A DNA stretch of 34,645 nt from an uncultured bacterium. Lineage in GTDB: Bacteria > Bipolaricaulota > Bipolaricaulia > UBA7950 > UBA9294. The stretch covers positions 1 to 34,645 of the forward strand of contig CAIMCX010000060.1 in NCBI GenBank assembly GCA_903839615.1. Direction: 5' to 3'. The position numbers were made by a program, and so were the translations under genes. The notes below the pieces were generated by a model. The model ran no database searches. It worked only from the letters and a program-made list of their open reading frames with translations, and was not told the DNA's origin. Positions 24,946 through 33,417 of this stretch are shown piece by piece (position 1 is the stretch's first letter; the number at the start of each line of letters is the position of its first letter).

Positions 24946-25975
24946 ACCGGATCACCGTCTTCAGCCCATCGGGCTGTGCGGCCTCGCGGAAGGCCCGAGC
25001 TGCCTCGACAAAGGGCACCGACGCCGTGACGACGCCGTCGAGCGCCCTGGGATGCTGTTCCATCCAGGCGACGGCATCTCGGAAGTGGCGAGCCTGGAAC
25101 CCGAAGCTCCCTACGATCGACACCTCGCGGTAGTGAATGGCGAACGAGTCGACGGACAACCGCTCCCCTCTCGGCAGCCCACCGAACAGAAGCGCCGAAC
25201 CGCCGGCCGCCGCGTACCCCAACGCATCCTCCGCCACACCGCGATCTCCAACCGCGATGAGCACGCGATCCGCCTCCGGGGCTCCGAACGCGGCGGTCAG
25301 TGAGTCGCCGAGCGGCGCCGCCGATGGGTCGACGACCTTGAGCCCCAAGCCGCGCAGGTGAAGAGAGCGGGCGGCGTTCACCTCGCTCACGGCAACCTTC
25401 TGCGTGAGCGTTCGCGCAACGATGGCCAGCAGGGCTCCCATCGGACCTCCGCCGACCACGAGCACCCGGTCGTCCTCTCGGACGCCGGCCCGCTCGATTC
25501 CATTCATCGCGCAAGCAAGGGGTTCTGCCAACGTCGCGACGTCGTCGGGCATTCCCGGAGCGATTCGGAACGTCCCGTGCGCAAGGATCTCGGGAGGCAG
25601 AATCAGGTACTCTTGCAGTGCGCCGGCAACAAACGCCTTGTGCTCGCACAACTCGCCGATCCCGCGCCGGCAGATCGCGCAATCCCCGCACTCGATGTAC
25701 GGAGCGCACACCACGCGCTCCCCCGGAACCGGGCTCCTGACACCGTCGCCCACCGCGTCGATGACGCCTGCAACCTCGTGTCCGAGAACGCAAGGCGGCT
25801 GGAAGTAGGGATGTCCGCGGCGAAACGCCTTCACGTCCGTTCCGCACAGGCCGACCGCGCGTACCCGCAGGCGTGCCTCGCCCGGGCCGGGAACCGGCAC
25901 CGGCGCCGTCCGCGCTTCCACTCGCCCAAGCTCGACGAGCTCGACGACCCGCATCTCCTTCGCCCTCTGCGCCAT
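24932..25975 (-). CDS. Zinc-binding medium-chain alcohol/polyol dehydrogenase
   Basis: GLCGTDVKAFRRG, LGHEVAGVIDAVGDGV, structural Zn ECGDCAICRRGIGELC, Rossmann VLVVGGGPMGALLA. Confidence 0.9.
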   Translation of the reverse strand: MAQRAKEMRVVELVELGRVEARTAPVPVPGPGEARLRVRAVGLCGTDVKAFRRGHPYFQPPCVLGHEVAGVIDAVGDGVRSPVPGERVVCAPYIECGDCAICRRGIGELCEHKAFVAGALQEYLILPPEILAHGTFRIAPGMPDDVATLAEPLACAMNGIERAGVREDDRVLVVGGGPMGALLAIVARTLTQKVAVSEVNAARSLHLRGLGLKVVDPSAAPLGDSLTAAFGAPEADRVLIAVGDRGVAEDALGYAAAGGSALLFGGLPRGERLSVDSFAIHYREVSIVGSFGFQARHFRDAVAWMEQHPRALDGVVTASVPFVEAARAFREAAQPDGLKTVIRFDEA

Positions 25976-26030
25976 GTGCCCGCCGTCCCCTCAGGCCGCA
26001 CCGTAGAAAGCGAGCGACCGTCTGACCGAG

Positions 26031-26060
26031 TGAGGGAGGGAGCGCGTGCCCCCTCCCTCA
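26031..26060 (-). promoter_or_regulatory. Strong intergenic stem-loop (perfect 10-bp stem, 10-nt loop)
   Basis: TGAGGGAGGG (26031-26040), AGCGCGTGCC loop, CCCTCCCTCA (26051-26060), in the 103-bp gap between the SUOX-like and ADH genes. No U-tract. Confidence 0.6.
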
Positions 26061-26078
26061 GCCAAAGGCGACGCGCGC

Positions 26079-26606
26079 CTAGTACTCCACACGAATCTGA
26101 ATCACATACCATGCCCACGCATCAGGGCTGTACAGCGCTTCCACGCCGTCAATCTGGTATGGGTACACGAGCTTCAGTGGGCCGCCCGACCCCGCCTTGA
26201 TGACTTTGTTGTTGGACGCGTACGCGATCATGATCGGGTACGTATTCGCATCCTGGATCTGAACGGTGAACTCCATCCCGTCCGACGCGACGACGACGAC
26301 CTTCGTCGCGTAGTGATCCACGCCAACCCAGGCCAGCAGATCCGACAGACGCACTCCCGTGTACGTCTTGTCGCCCAGCCAGGGATCGGTCACTTTGTAG
26401 GTCGTGGCGGGCAGAGCTTTGAGCATGTCCGTGTCGAACTGGAATATGGCGGCAGCGGAATTGGTCTGCACGTCCCACTTGTTCGTCAGGAACAACGGCC
26501 CCGAGATCGTCAGGGCAACATCCCCCGTCGGCACCATGCCGGTGGCCCACACCGTGGCGCCCACGAGCGCGGCCAAGAGCACACCGAGACACAACGTTCG
26601 CTTCAC
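26079..26606 (-). CDS. Secreted small protein with sulfite-oxidase/YedY-like (oxidoreductase molybdopterin-binding) fold, probably lacking the Cys ligand
   Basis: Signal peptide MKRTLCLGVLLAALVGATVWA; YTGVRLSDLLAWVGV...VVVASDGMEFTVQIQD...GGPLKLVYPYQ...WYVIQIRVEY is typical of this small secreted family. The only Cys is in the signal peptide. Confidence 0.65.
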   Translation of the reverse strand: MKRTLCLGVLLAALVGATVWATGMVPTGDVALTISGPLFLTNKWDVQTNSAAAIFQFDTDMLKALPATTYKVTDPWLGDKTYTGVRLSDLLAWVGVDHYATKVVVVASDGMEFTVQIQDANTYPIMIAYASNNKVIKAGSGGPLKLVYPYQIDGVEALYSPDAWAWYVIQIRVEY

Positions 26607-26693
26607 GTGGTCCTCCTTCCCCCTCTAACGCGTTCTAGACATCCCCTTCCAGCCAACCTTTGCGCGCGTCGAACCACCTCCTTCGTCTCTCTC

Positions 26694-27968
26694 CTACTGA
26701 AGTCCCATGCGGCGAAGGTACTCGTTCCCATCGCTCGTCGCCGCCTGCAGCGCCTTATCCAGGCTCTCCGAGCCAAGGATGACCTGCTCGATCTGCGGAA
26801 TGAACGACTGCCATTCCCACCCGAAGAAACCGAACATCTTCGGCTTCACGTCCTCCGCGAACGGAAGCCACTGATAGAGGACATTCCACTGGTCTTCTGT
26901 CGTCTGAAACTCCGGGCGGGCGAGTGCCGATTGCCGAATGGGGAAGAGCCAGTCGGCCTTCGCGATGCGCGCCTGGTTCTCCGTGTTGGTGAAGTAGAGC
27001 AGGAACTGCGCCGCCTCATCCTTGTGAGCGGATCCTGAGTAGATGCACATACCCTGCGGGTCGGACTCCGTCACGTTTCGCATCGGCCCCTTGACCTCGA
27101 GCATTCCCCAATCGAGCTGGTTTTGAGTGAGGTTGTTGATCCAATCTCGGACCCAGCATCCGAAAGTGAACATCGCGTACTTGCCCGTCTTGAAGCCCTG
27201 AAGCAGGCTCGTGAAGTCGTAGCTCAAGACGTCCTGCGGCATGACGTGATCGACGGTGACAAGGTTGGTGTAGAACTGGATCGCATCGCGCGCCGGATCG
27301 TCGATCTCAACGTGCCATGTGCCGTCGGTGTGCTTGACGAGCACGTGGCCGTCGTTTTGGTCGACGAGGCACCACCACAGGCGCTGCTCGAGCGGCGCGA
27401 GAAGTCCCCACGTTGTCGTCTGACCGCTCGCGTCGCGGATCGTGAGCCGTTGCGCGTAGTCCCGCAGCTCGTCCCACGTGACCATCCCGTCGGCCGGCGG
27501 CGTGATCCCTGCTGCGGCCAACATGACCTTGTTGTAGAAGATGACCAGCGTTTCCTGCAGGAACGGCACGCCGTAGATGTTGCCCTGGTCGTCGCTGACG
27601 CCGTCCCAGCTCGCCTGGGGCGTATCGGCCAGCGTCGCTGCGTCGAGGTATCGGTTGAGCGGCTCCGCGTACCGCTGAACGCCATACTCGTAGCACATGA
27701 CCGTGTCTTGGTGGATCAGGTCCGGTCCCTGTCCGGCCTGGAAGCTCGTGAGGAGGTAGTCGTTGATGTTCTCCCACGCCACCGAGACGATGTTCACCTG
27801 GATGTCCGGCCGCGCCGCGTTCCACTCGTCGACGATCGCCTGAACCTCGTCTACCGTGCCGTCCTGCCACACCGGCGTCAGAAACTGGAGCGTGACCGCA
27901 CCGGAGCATGCAGCAGTCAAGGCCACGAATAGCGCTGCCATGACCAAGGTCCATACTCCTCGCCTCAT
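26694..27968 (-). CDS. Extracellular solute-binding protein, sugar-type ABC transporter (family 1)
   Basis: MRRGVWTLVMAALFVALTAACSG lipoprotein signal; WQDGTVDEVQAIVDEWNAARPDIQVNIV; YGVPFLQETLVIFYNKVMLAAAGI; TFGCWVRDWINN. Confidence 0.92.
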   Translation of the reverse strand: MRRGVWTLVMAALFVALTAACSGAVTLQFLTPVWQDGTVDEVQAIVDEWNAARPDIQVNIVSVAWENINDYLLTSFQAGQGPDLIHQDTVMCYEYGVQRYAEPLNRYLDAATLADTPQASWDGVSDDQGNIYGVPFLQETLVIFYNKVMLAAAGITPPADGMVTWDELRDYAQRLTIRDASGQTTTWGLLAPLEQRLWWCLVDQNDGHVLVKHTDGTWHVEIDDPARDAIQFYTNLVTVDHVMPQDVLSYDFTSLLQGFKTGKYAMFTFGCWVRDWINNLTQNQLDWGMLEVKGPMRNVTESDPQGMCIYSGSAHKDEAAQFLLYFTNTENQARIAKADWLFPIRQSALARPEFQTTEDQWNVLYQWLPFAEDVKPKMFGFFGWEWQSFIPQIEQVILGSESLDKALQAATSDGNEYLRRMGLQ

Positions 27969-28001
27969 CGCACGTCCTCCCGCGCACATGGCTTGCTCCT
28001 T

Positions 28002-29642
28002 CTACAGCTTCACACTGAAGATCAGGTCGAACAGCTTGATCGGATCCACGCTCGTCGGACGGTACATGCCGGTTATCGCGATGTGGTCTCCCTTCGCGAC
28101 AGTCAGCGGGAATTTGCTCACGATGATGGTCTTCGTGCTATCGGCCGCCGAGATGTCCGTCCCCATCACTGCGCGCACCGTGAGGTCGGATGTGCCGACC
28201 ATCTTCCCCTGGTAGGTCTCGGGATGAGAGGTGATCTCTCCAAGGGTCAAGCCAGGTTGAAGCACGAGGAAACTCTGTTGGCCGTGGACCGTGGCCCCGT
28301 TCGCCATCGAGAACGTGAGCGAGACCGTGTGATAGCCCGCCGCCAAGGCCGTGACGTTGAGGTTCCCGACGGCCGTGCTCCACAGGCCGTTCGACGACAC
28401 GCCGACGGCCGTCTCCGCGCCGCTGTCCCAGTGGTACGTCGCCGTGGCAGCCTGACCCCAGACATTCGCGACAAGTCGGTCCGTCCACGCGAGAGCGGCG
28501 GCGACCGGAGAGACGAACGAAACGACGTTCGCTCCCACCGTGCGCCAGGTGCTCTCGAGTCGTCCGCGCGACATCTCGTAGACGCGGTACCCGAAGCCCG
28601 TGCCGTCGGGGTTGGGACCCTCCCACCATGATCCGCACACGGCTCCCGAGGTCAGCTCGTAGAAGGGCTCTTCCTGCAGGACGAAGTTCGTGTGCCAGTG
28701 CCCGGTGAGGAGAGCCGTGATGTTCGAGCTGGAAAGAAGATCCCACAGTGTCTTGTTCTCCGGCGTGTTGGCCCAGTCGGGCGACGGCTCGTGGCAGAAG
28801 ACGAGAATCGGCGCACTCGAGCCAGCGAACGCGATGTCCTGACGCAGCCAGTCGAGCTCCGTCTTGCTGATGGCATACGTCTGCGACGTCTCGGCGAGCA
28901 GGTGCAGGTCGAGGATGACGCAGTGAGTCCCCTTCATGTTGAACGAGTAGTACGTCGGACCGAAATGCTCTTCGTATAGCCCTTTTCCCACGGTGGCGTT
29001 CAGTACGACGTCATGATTCCCTATCGTCTCGTACACAGGCACGGAGAACCGCGCCACGAATCCGGCGTCCATCGCGGTGTACCACGACTTGACGAGATCG
29101 AGATCCTCTCCCGCCGCCTTGTTCGCATTGGCGACGATGTCGCCGGTCAGGATTACGAAATCGGGGGCCAGGGGATGGATCTCGCTGACGAGCCCGTCGA
29201 GCGTGCCCTGGGGAAGGAACGCCATCTCCCGGTCCGCGAACGCGTGAGAGAAGGCCTCCGGATCGGGAGCGTAGTGGATGTCGGACAGCTGTGCGAAGAC
29301 GAGCGGGCCGGATTCGTCGCGCGTCTCCAGCGGGAACAAATACGGCCCCCCCCCGGAAACGGCGCGGTACCACCCGGCCGTGGGTTTCATCCCGTTCGGA
29401 GTGGAGAGGAAGACGAACCGGGACCCTTCATTGGACGGTAGCGAGAACCGACCCGCATCGTCTGTACGCACAACGCTCATCCCATCACTTACAACGGCAC
29501 CCCCGACGCCGTTTTCGCCGGCGTCGAGCGCGCCGTTGTGGTTCTTGTCGAGGAACACGACTCCTTCAGCGCCCGCCACAGAGAGGGCTGCGCTGGAGAT
29601 TCCAAGCATCACCAAGGCGACGGCGGCCGTCAGGCGCGACAT
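28002..29642 (-). CDS. Secreted calcineurin-like metallophosphoesterase with N-terminal EF-hand-like/MetallophosN domain and C-terminal extensions
   Basis: Signal peptide; GVVFLDKNHNGALDAGENGVGGAVVSDG; FAQLSDIHY, LTGDIVANANK, TIGNHDV, ILVFCHEP, LLTGHWHTNF metallophosphoesterase motifs. Confidence 0.9.
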   Translation of the reverse strand: MSRLTAAVALVMLGISSAALSVAGAEGVVFLDKNHNGALDAGENGVGGAVVSDGMSVVRTDDAGRFSLPSNEGSRFVFLSTPNGMKPTAGWYRAVSGGGPYLFPLETRDESGPLVFAQLSDIHYAPDPEAFSHAFADREMAFLPQGTLDGLVSEIHPLAPDFVILTGDIVANANKAAGEDLDLVKSWYTAMDAGFVARFSVPVYETIGNHDVVLNATVGKGLYEEHFGPTYYSFNMKGTHCVILDLHLLAETSQTYAISKTELDWLRQDIAFAGSSAPILVFCHEPSPDWANTPENKTLWDLLSSSNITALLTGHWHTNFVLQEEPFYELTSGAVCGSWWEGPNPDGTGFGYRVYEMSRGRLESTWRTVGANVVSFVSPVAAALAWTDRLVANVWGQAATATYHWDSGAETAVGVSSNGLWSTAVGNLNVTALAAGYHTVSLTFSMANGATVHGQQSFLVLQPGLTLGEITSHPETYQGKMVGTSDLTVRAVMGTDISAADSTKTIIVSKFPLTVAKGDHIAITGMYRPTSVDPIKLFDLIFSVKL

Positions 29643-29643
29643 G

Positions 29644-30390
29644 CTAGCCTCCCTTCCCGTGCACAGCGCTCACGAGACTCTTCACGACGTTCATCGGATT
29701 CGGCGCCCCGAACACCGTCCGACCGAAGGCCACGCCGGCGGCCCCGCGCTCCACCGCCTGTCGTGCCATCTCCGCCGGGTCCGCTGACTTGGCTCCCCCG
29801 GCAACCAGCACGGGAAGCGGCGAGCTCTTCGGGATGTCGGCGAACGAAGCCTCCCCGGCGCCGTAGACCTTCACGACGTCGGCGCCGAGCTCGTACGCCA
29901 CACGCGCCCCGAGCGCAATCGAGGCGACGTCGTTGAACTTGCTCGGGTCCGCGATCAGCATTTCGGCGACGAGCGGCACACCCCACCGACGGCAACTCCC
30001 AGCGATCTCCGCCACGAGTGCCAGGGACGGTGCCTCGCTCGCACTGCCGAGGAATCCCATGGCGATGACGGCGTCTGCTCCCAGAGACACCGCCTGCTCG
30101 ACGGAGAGAATCTGTCGGTGGTAGTCGAACTCGGGATTGGCGTCCGTTCTTGCGCCCGTCACCCTCACGATGAGCGCGCACCGTCCGGCATAGGCAGGCG
30201 CCGCGGCCTCCAACGCACCGGGGTTCAGGATGACGCCGTCGGCGCCTCCGTCCACGACGCATCGAACGATCTCGGGGATCGTCTCAAGCCCAGGCATCGA
30301 GCCCTTGAACTGGCCATGGTCAAGCGCAATAACGACCGCTCGACCATCGGCGCGGAACAGCCGCGCCAGACGAGTCGCCTTCCCGATCAC
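29644..30390 (-). CDS. Class I aldolase of the DhnA/LsrF/DeoC-type family
   Basis: GRAVVIALDHGQFKGSMPGLE, GADGVILNPGAL, ELGADVVKVYGAG, PVLVAGGAKSAD, GAAGVAFGRTVF. GTG start at 30390 forms a GTGA overlap with the lacI-family gene. Confidence 0.85.
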   Translation of the reverse strand: MIGKATRLARLFRADGRAVVIALDHGQFKGSMPGLETIPEIVRCVVDGGADGVILNPGALEAAAPAYAGRCALIVRVTGARTDANPEFDYHRQILSVEQAVSLGADAVIAMGFLGSASEAPSLALVAEIAGSCRRWGVPLVAEMLIADPSKFNDVASIALGARVAYELGADVVKVYGAGEASFADIPKSSPLPVLVAGGAKSADPAEMARQAVERGAAGVAFGRTVFGAPNPMNVVKSLVSAVHGKGG

Positions 30391-31385
30391 TCCGTCCTCC
30401 TTTGAACCACGCACGTCCCCCCAGGAACGAGGTGAGTGGCCAGCTGCAGTGAGCCATCGGCGCCGTCGAGCAGCCGGCGCGCCGCCTCGCACCCCATTTC
30501 GTGAACCGGCACGTCGACGGTCGTCAACTCCGGGCGCAAGAACGTCGCGTACGGCACGTGCGGGACGTGGTCGAATCCCGCGACCCCGATGTCGCGCGGA
30601 ACCGACAGTCCCTCCTCCTCTACAGCGCGGAGGACGCCGAACGCCATGAGGTCATTCGCCGCAACGATGGCATCGACCTTCTCGTGGCGCAGCACATGCC
30701 GCGCCGCGTCGAACCCGGACTCGAACGTGAACGCTCCCCGCCGAATCGTCACGAAGGTTGCGCCCGCCGCATCCAAGGCGTCGCGGAACCCGCGAAGCCG
30801 GTCCTCGGCTGTGCTCACCTCGGCGGGTCCGCTGATGTAGGCTAAGCGACGGTAGCCAAGCCGCAACAGGTGCTCGCCGAGCGCGCGGCTCGCCCCGCGG
30901 TTGTTCGCTTCGACGACGGGAAAGCCACCGACGCGCCGATCCACCAACATGATGCGCACGCCCCGCGCAGCGAGTCGCTCGACGGCGCTCATGTCCACGC
31001 GACCGCTCGGAACCAGAAGCACGCCCTCCGCGTCCTCCGCGAGAAGCATGTCGAGGTAGCGCGCCTCGCGCCGTGGATCGTGGCTCGAGTCGCAGATCAA
31101 GCTCGTGAACCCGCGGTCGAACACAATGGATTCGACGCCGCGGATGAGAAGCGCGAAGTAGAGGTTGGTGATGTCCGGCACGACGATTCCGACGGCATGC
31201 GTTCGCTGGCGCCGCAGTCGCTGCGCCGCTTTGACGGGGGTGTAGTCGAGCTCGCGAATCGAGGTGAGGATGCGCTCCTTCGTCTCCGGACGCATGTGTT
31301 CCGCGTCGTGGCCGTTGAGCACTCGGGAAACCGTACACGGGGCGACACCCGCGTGCTCGGCAACCTCCCGGATGGTGGCTCTCAT
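30387..31385 (-). CDS. LacI-family transcriptional regulator
   Basis: HTH MRATIREVAEHAGVAPCTVSRVLNGHDAEHMRPETKERILTSIRELDYTP and periplasmic-binding-like effector domain (VVPDITNLYFALLIRGVE). Confidence 0.95.
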   Translation of the reverse strand: MRATIREVAEHAGVAPCTVSRVLNGHDAEHMRPETKERILTSIRELDYTPVKAAQRLRRQRTHAVGIVVPDITNLYFALLIRGVESIVFDRGFTSLICDSSHDPRREARYLDMLLAEDAEGVLLVPSGRVDMSAVERLAARGVRIMLVDRRVGGFPVVEANNRGASRALGEHLLRLGYRRLAYISGPAEVSTAEDRLRGFRDALDAAGATFVTIRRGAFTFESGFDAARHVLRHEKVDAIVAANDLMAFGVLRAVEEEGLSVPRDIGVAGFDHVPHVPYATFLRPELTTVDVPVHEMGCEAARRLLDGADGSLQLATHLVPGGTCVVQRRTE

Positions 31386-31413
31386 GGCCTTCTCATGGGG
31401 ACTCACGTCCTAA

Positions 31414-31436
31414 GGAAATCGTTTTCCGAAATCGTT
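31414..31436. promoter_or_regulatory. Candidate LacI-family operator
   Basis: GGAAATCGTTTTCC (31414-31427; GGAAAnCGnTTTCC dyad with central CG) plus a direct repeat of its half GAAATCGTT at 31428-31436. Confidence 0.65.
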
Positions 31437-31441
31437 GCACC

Positions 31442-31470
31442 ACTCTAACAGCAGAACTCCCACCTGTCAA
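31442..31470 (-). promoter_or_regulatory. Sigma70-like promoter of the lacI-led operon
   Basis: Minus strand TTGACA (31465-31470), exactly 17 bp, TAGAGT (31442-31447); operator lies at the expected transcription start region. Confidence 0.65.
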
Positions 31471-31527
31471 TAACCACAGAATCTCACTAGGGAAGGGACG
31501 AAGCGCCACCTCCGTCTGCGCCGGCTC

Positions 31528-32286
31528 TCACTCTGCCCGGCCCGAGGCGATCCAGCGTGCCCAATCCGCGAAGCCGCTGGAATATGCCTCGTCGGACGCA
31601 GCTGCCGCATCGTAGGGAACCGAGATCAGTTCGACGGTCGCCGCTGCTCCAACCCGCGGACACACGATGGCAAAGCGCGCGTCAGGCGATCCGTTCTCGA
31701 CGACGTGCTCCTCGGGGACGTCGTCGACGTACGCCGGGCACCCGACGCTCCCCGGGTTGACGATGAGCTTCCCACCGCAGGCGGCGAGCCGCGGCGTGTG
31801 ATCGTGCCCGCAGAGAATCACTCGCTCTGCAACGGAGGCGGTGAGTCGATCGACTTCCGCCTCAGGCCGCAGCGCGAGCGATCCCCCAAGCACAGACGAT
31901 AGGAGGTACGTCGTGTCGTCGGACGGCGTCCCATGGCACAGGAAAGCGCCGTCGACGACGGCCGTCAACGGAAGCGAAGCCAGCCAGGAGAAATGTCGCG
32001 GCTCGAGTTGCTGCCGCGTGAACTCCGCCGTTCGCGCCGGAGGCCGGCCTGCGGTCCGCGAGCCCGTGCTCGCGGTTTGCAGGATCCGATCCTCGTTCCC
32101 GGACACCGTCGGGATCCCGAGCGTCATCAACCGGTCAGCGGCCGGGCGCGGGTCGAACGGACCATACAAGGAGTCGCCGAGGTTCACGGTCCGACGGATC
32201 CCTCGCCGTGCAATCTCGTCGAGGACAGCGTCAAGCGCGCGGATGTTGCCATGGATGTCGGAGAGCACCGCGAGCGGTTCGCGCAT
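31528..32286 (-). CDS. Metallophosphoesterase (YfcE/calcineurin-like, cytoplasmic)
   Basis: LAVLSDIHGNIRALDAVLDEI, NLGDSLYGPFDP, VSGNEDRI, ILCGHDHTPRL, IVNPGSVGCP. Confidence 0.9.
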   Translation of the reverse strand: MREPLAVLSDIHGNIRALDAVLDEIARRGIRRTVNLGDSLYGPFDPRPAADRLMTLGIPTVSGNEDRILQTASTGSRTAGRPPARTAEFTRQQLEPRHFSWLASLPLTAVVDGAFLCHGTPSDDTTYLLSSVLGGSLALRPEAEVDRLTASVAERVILCGHDHTPRLAACGGKLIVNPGSVGCPAYVDDVPEEHVVENGSPDARFAIVCPRVGAAATVELISVPYDAAAASDEAYSSGFADWARWIASGRAE

Positions 32287-32308
32287 GGCGCCGGCTCCTC
32301 TTGGATCG

Positions 32309-33406
32309 CTACGTTCGAAGGGCCTCGCCGAGCGACGCGATGAGCCGGCGATTCTCGTCGCCCGTTCCGATCGAGATGCGCAGGAACTCCGCCAGGTCGT
32401 AGCCGCCGCATGGGCGCACGATGATGCCGCGCGTGAGCAGCTTTTTCTGGACGTCGATCGCCCGGGGGCCGATCTTGACGAGGATGAAGTTCGTGTGGCT
32501 CTCGGCGTACTCGAGCCCTAGGCGCCTCAGTTCTCCGTACAGGAACTCGCGCCCCTTCCGGTTCTCCGTCACGGTGAACTGCATGAACTCCTCGTCCTCG
32601 AGCGCGGCGATCCCCGCCGCCTGAGCAACGGAGTTCACCGTGAACGCCGGCTTCACCTTGAACAAGGGCGCAAGCGTGTCGCAATGCGCGAAGCCGTAGC
32701 CGAGCCGGATCCCTGCCAGCCCATACACCTTGGAGAACGTGCGCAGGACGATGACGTTCCTCCGTCCCTGGCGCACGAGCCCCAGCCCGTCAGGGAAGTC
32801 GGGCGAGTCCACCATCTCCGAGTAGGCCTCGTCGAGGACGAGGAGCGCGTCATCGGGAAGCGCCTTCAGGAATCGATCGAACTCGCGCGCCGTGACGATC
32901 GTGCCGGTCGGGTTGTTGGGATTGCAGACGTAGACGATGCGCGTCCGCGTCGTGATGGCGCGTGCCATGGCGTTGAGGTCAAGGCGATAGCCCGGCGCAA
33001 GCGGCGTCTTGATCATCTTCGCACGCATGGCACTCGTGTAGATGTCGTAGATCGGGAACGACGAACGGCTGGCAATGACTTCGTCTCCGTCATCAAGGTA
33101 GGCCATCGAGAGCTCGAGGAGGAGGTCGTCCGCGCCGTTTCCCACCGCGACTTGATCGAGTTCGAACCCGAAATGCTTGGCGATCGCCAGACGGACGTCG
33201 TAGCTCGACCCATCCGGGTAGATGTTCACGGTCTCGAGCGCTGCCCGCATCGCGACGAGAGCCTTGGGCGAGACGCCGAACGGGTTCTCGTTCGACGCGA
33301 GCTTGATCACGTCATCGACGCCGAGCTCGCGTTTCACTTCGCCGATCGGCTTCCCGGGAACGTAGGACTGGATTGAGTCGAGACCCCGCTGCGGACGTAG
33401 CGACAT
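32309..33406 (-). CDS. hisC: Histidinol-phosphate aminotransferase (PLP-dependent)
   Basis: RPQRGLDSIQSYVPGKPIGEVKRELG, KLASNENPFGVSPKAL, VCNPNNPTGT, LDEAYSEM, RTFSKVYGLAGIRLGYG (PLP Lys). Confidence 0.92.
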   Translation of the reverse strand: MSLRPQRGLDSIQSYVPGKPIGEVKRELGVDDVIKLASNENPFGVSPKALVAMRAALETVNIYPDGSSYDVRLAIAKHFGFELDQVAVGNGADDLLLELSMAYLDDGDEVIASRSSFPIYDIYTSAMRAKMIKTPLAPGYRLDLNAMARAITTRTRIVYVCNPNNPTGTIVTAREFDRFLKALPDDALLVLDEAYSEMVDSPDFPDGLGLVRQGRRNVIVLRTFSKVYGLAGIRLGYGFAHCDTLAPLFKVKPAFTVNSVAQAAGIAALEDEEFMQFTVTENRKGREFLYGELRRLGLEYAESHTNFILVKIGPRAIDVQKKLLTRGIIVRPCGGYDLAEFLRISIGTGDENRRLIASLGEALRT

Positions 33407-33417
33407 GGTGACCCCCT

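Noticed and set aside
26622-26640. AACGCGTT palindrome upstream of the SUOX-like gene as a second LacI operator
   Set aside because: Only 8 bp symmetric and unlike the GGAAANCGNTTTCC operator; insufficient evidence.
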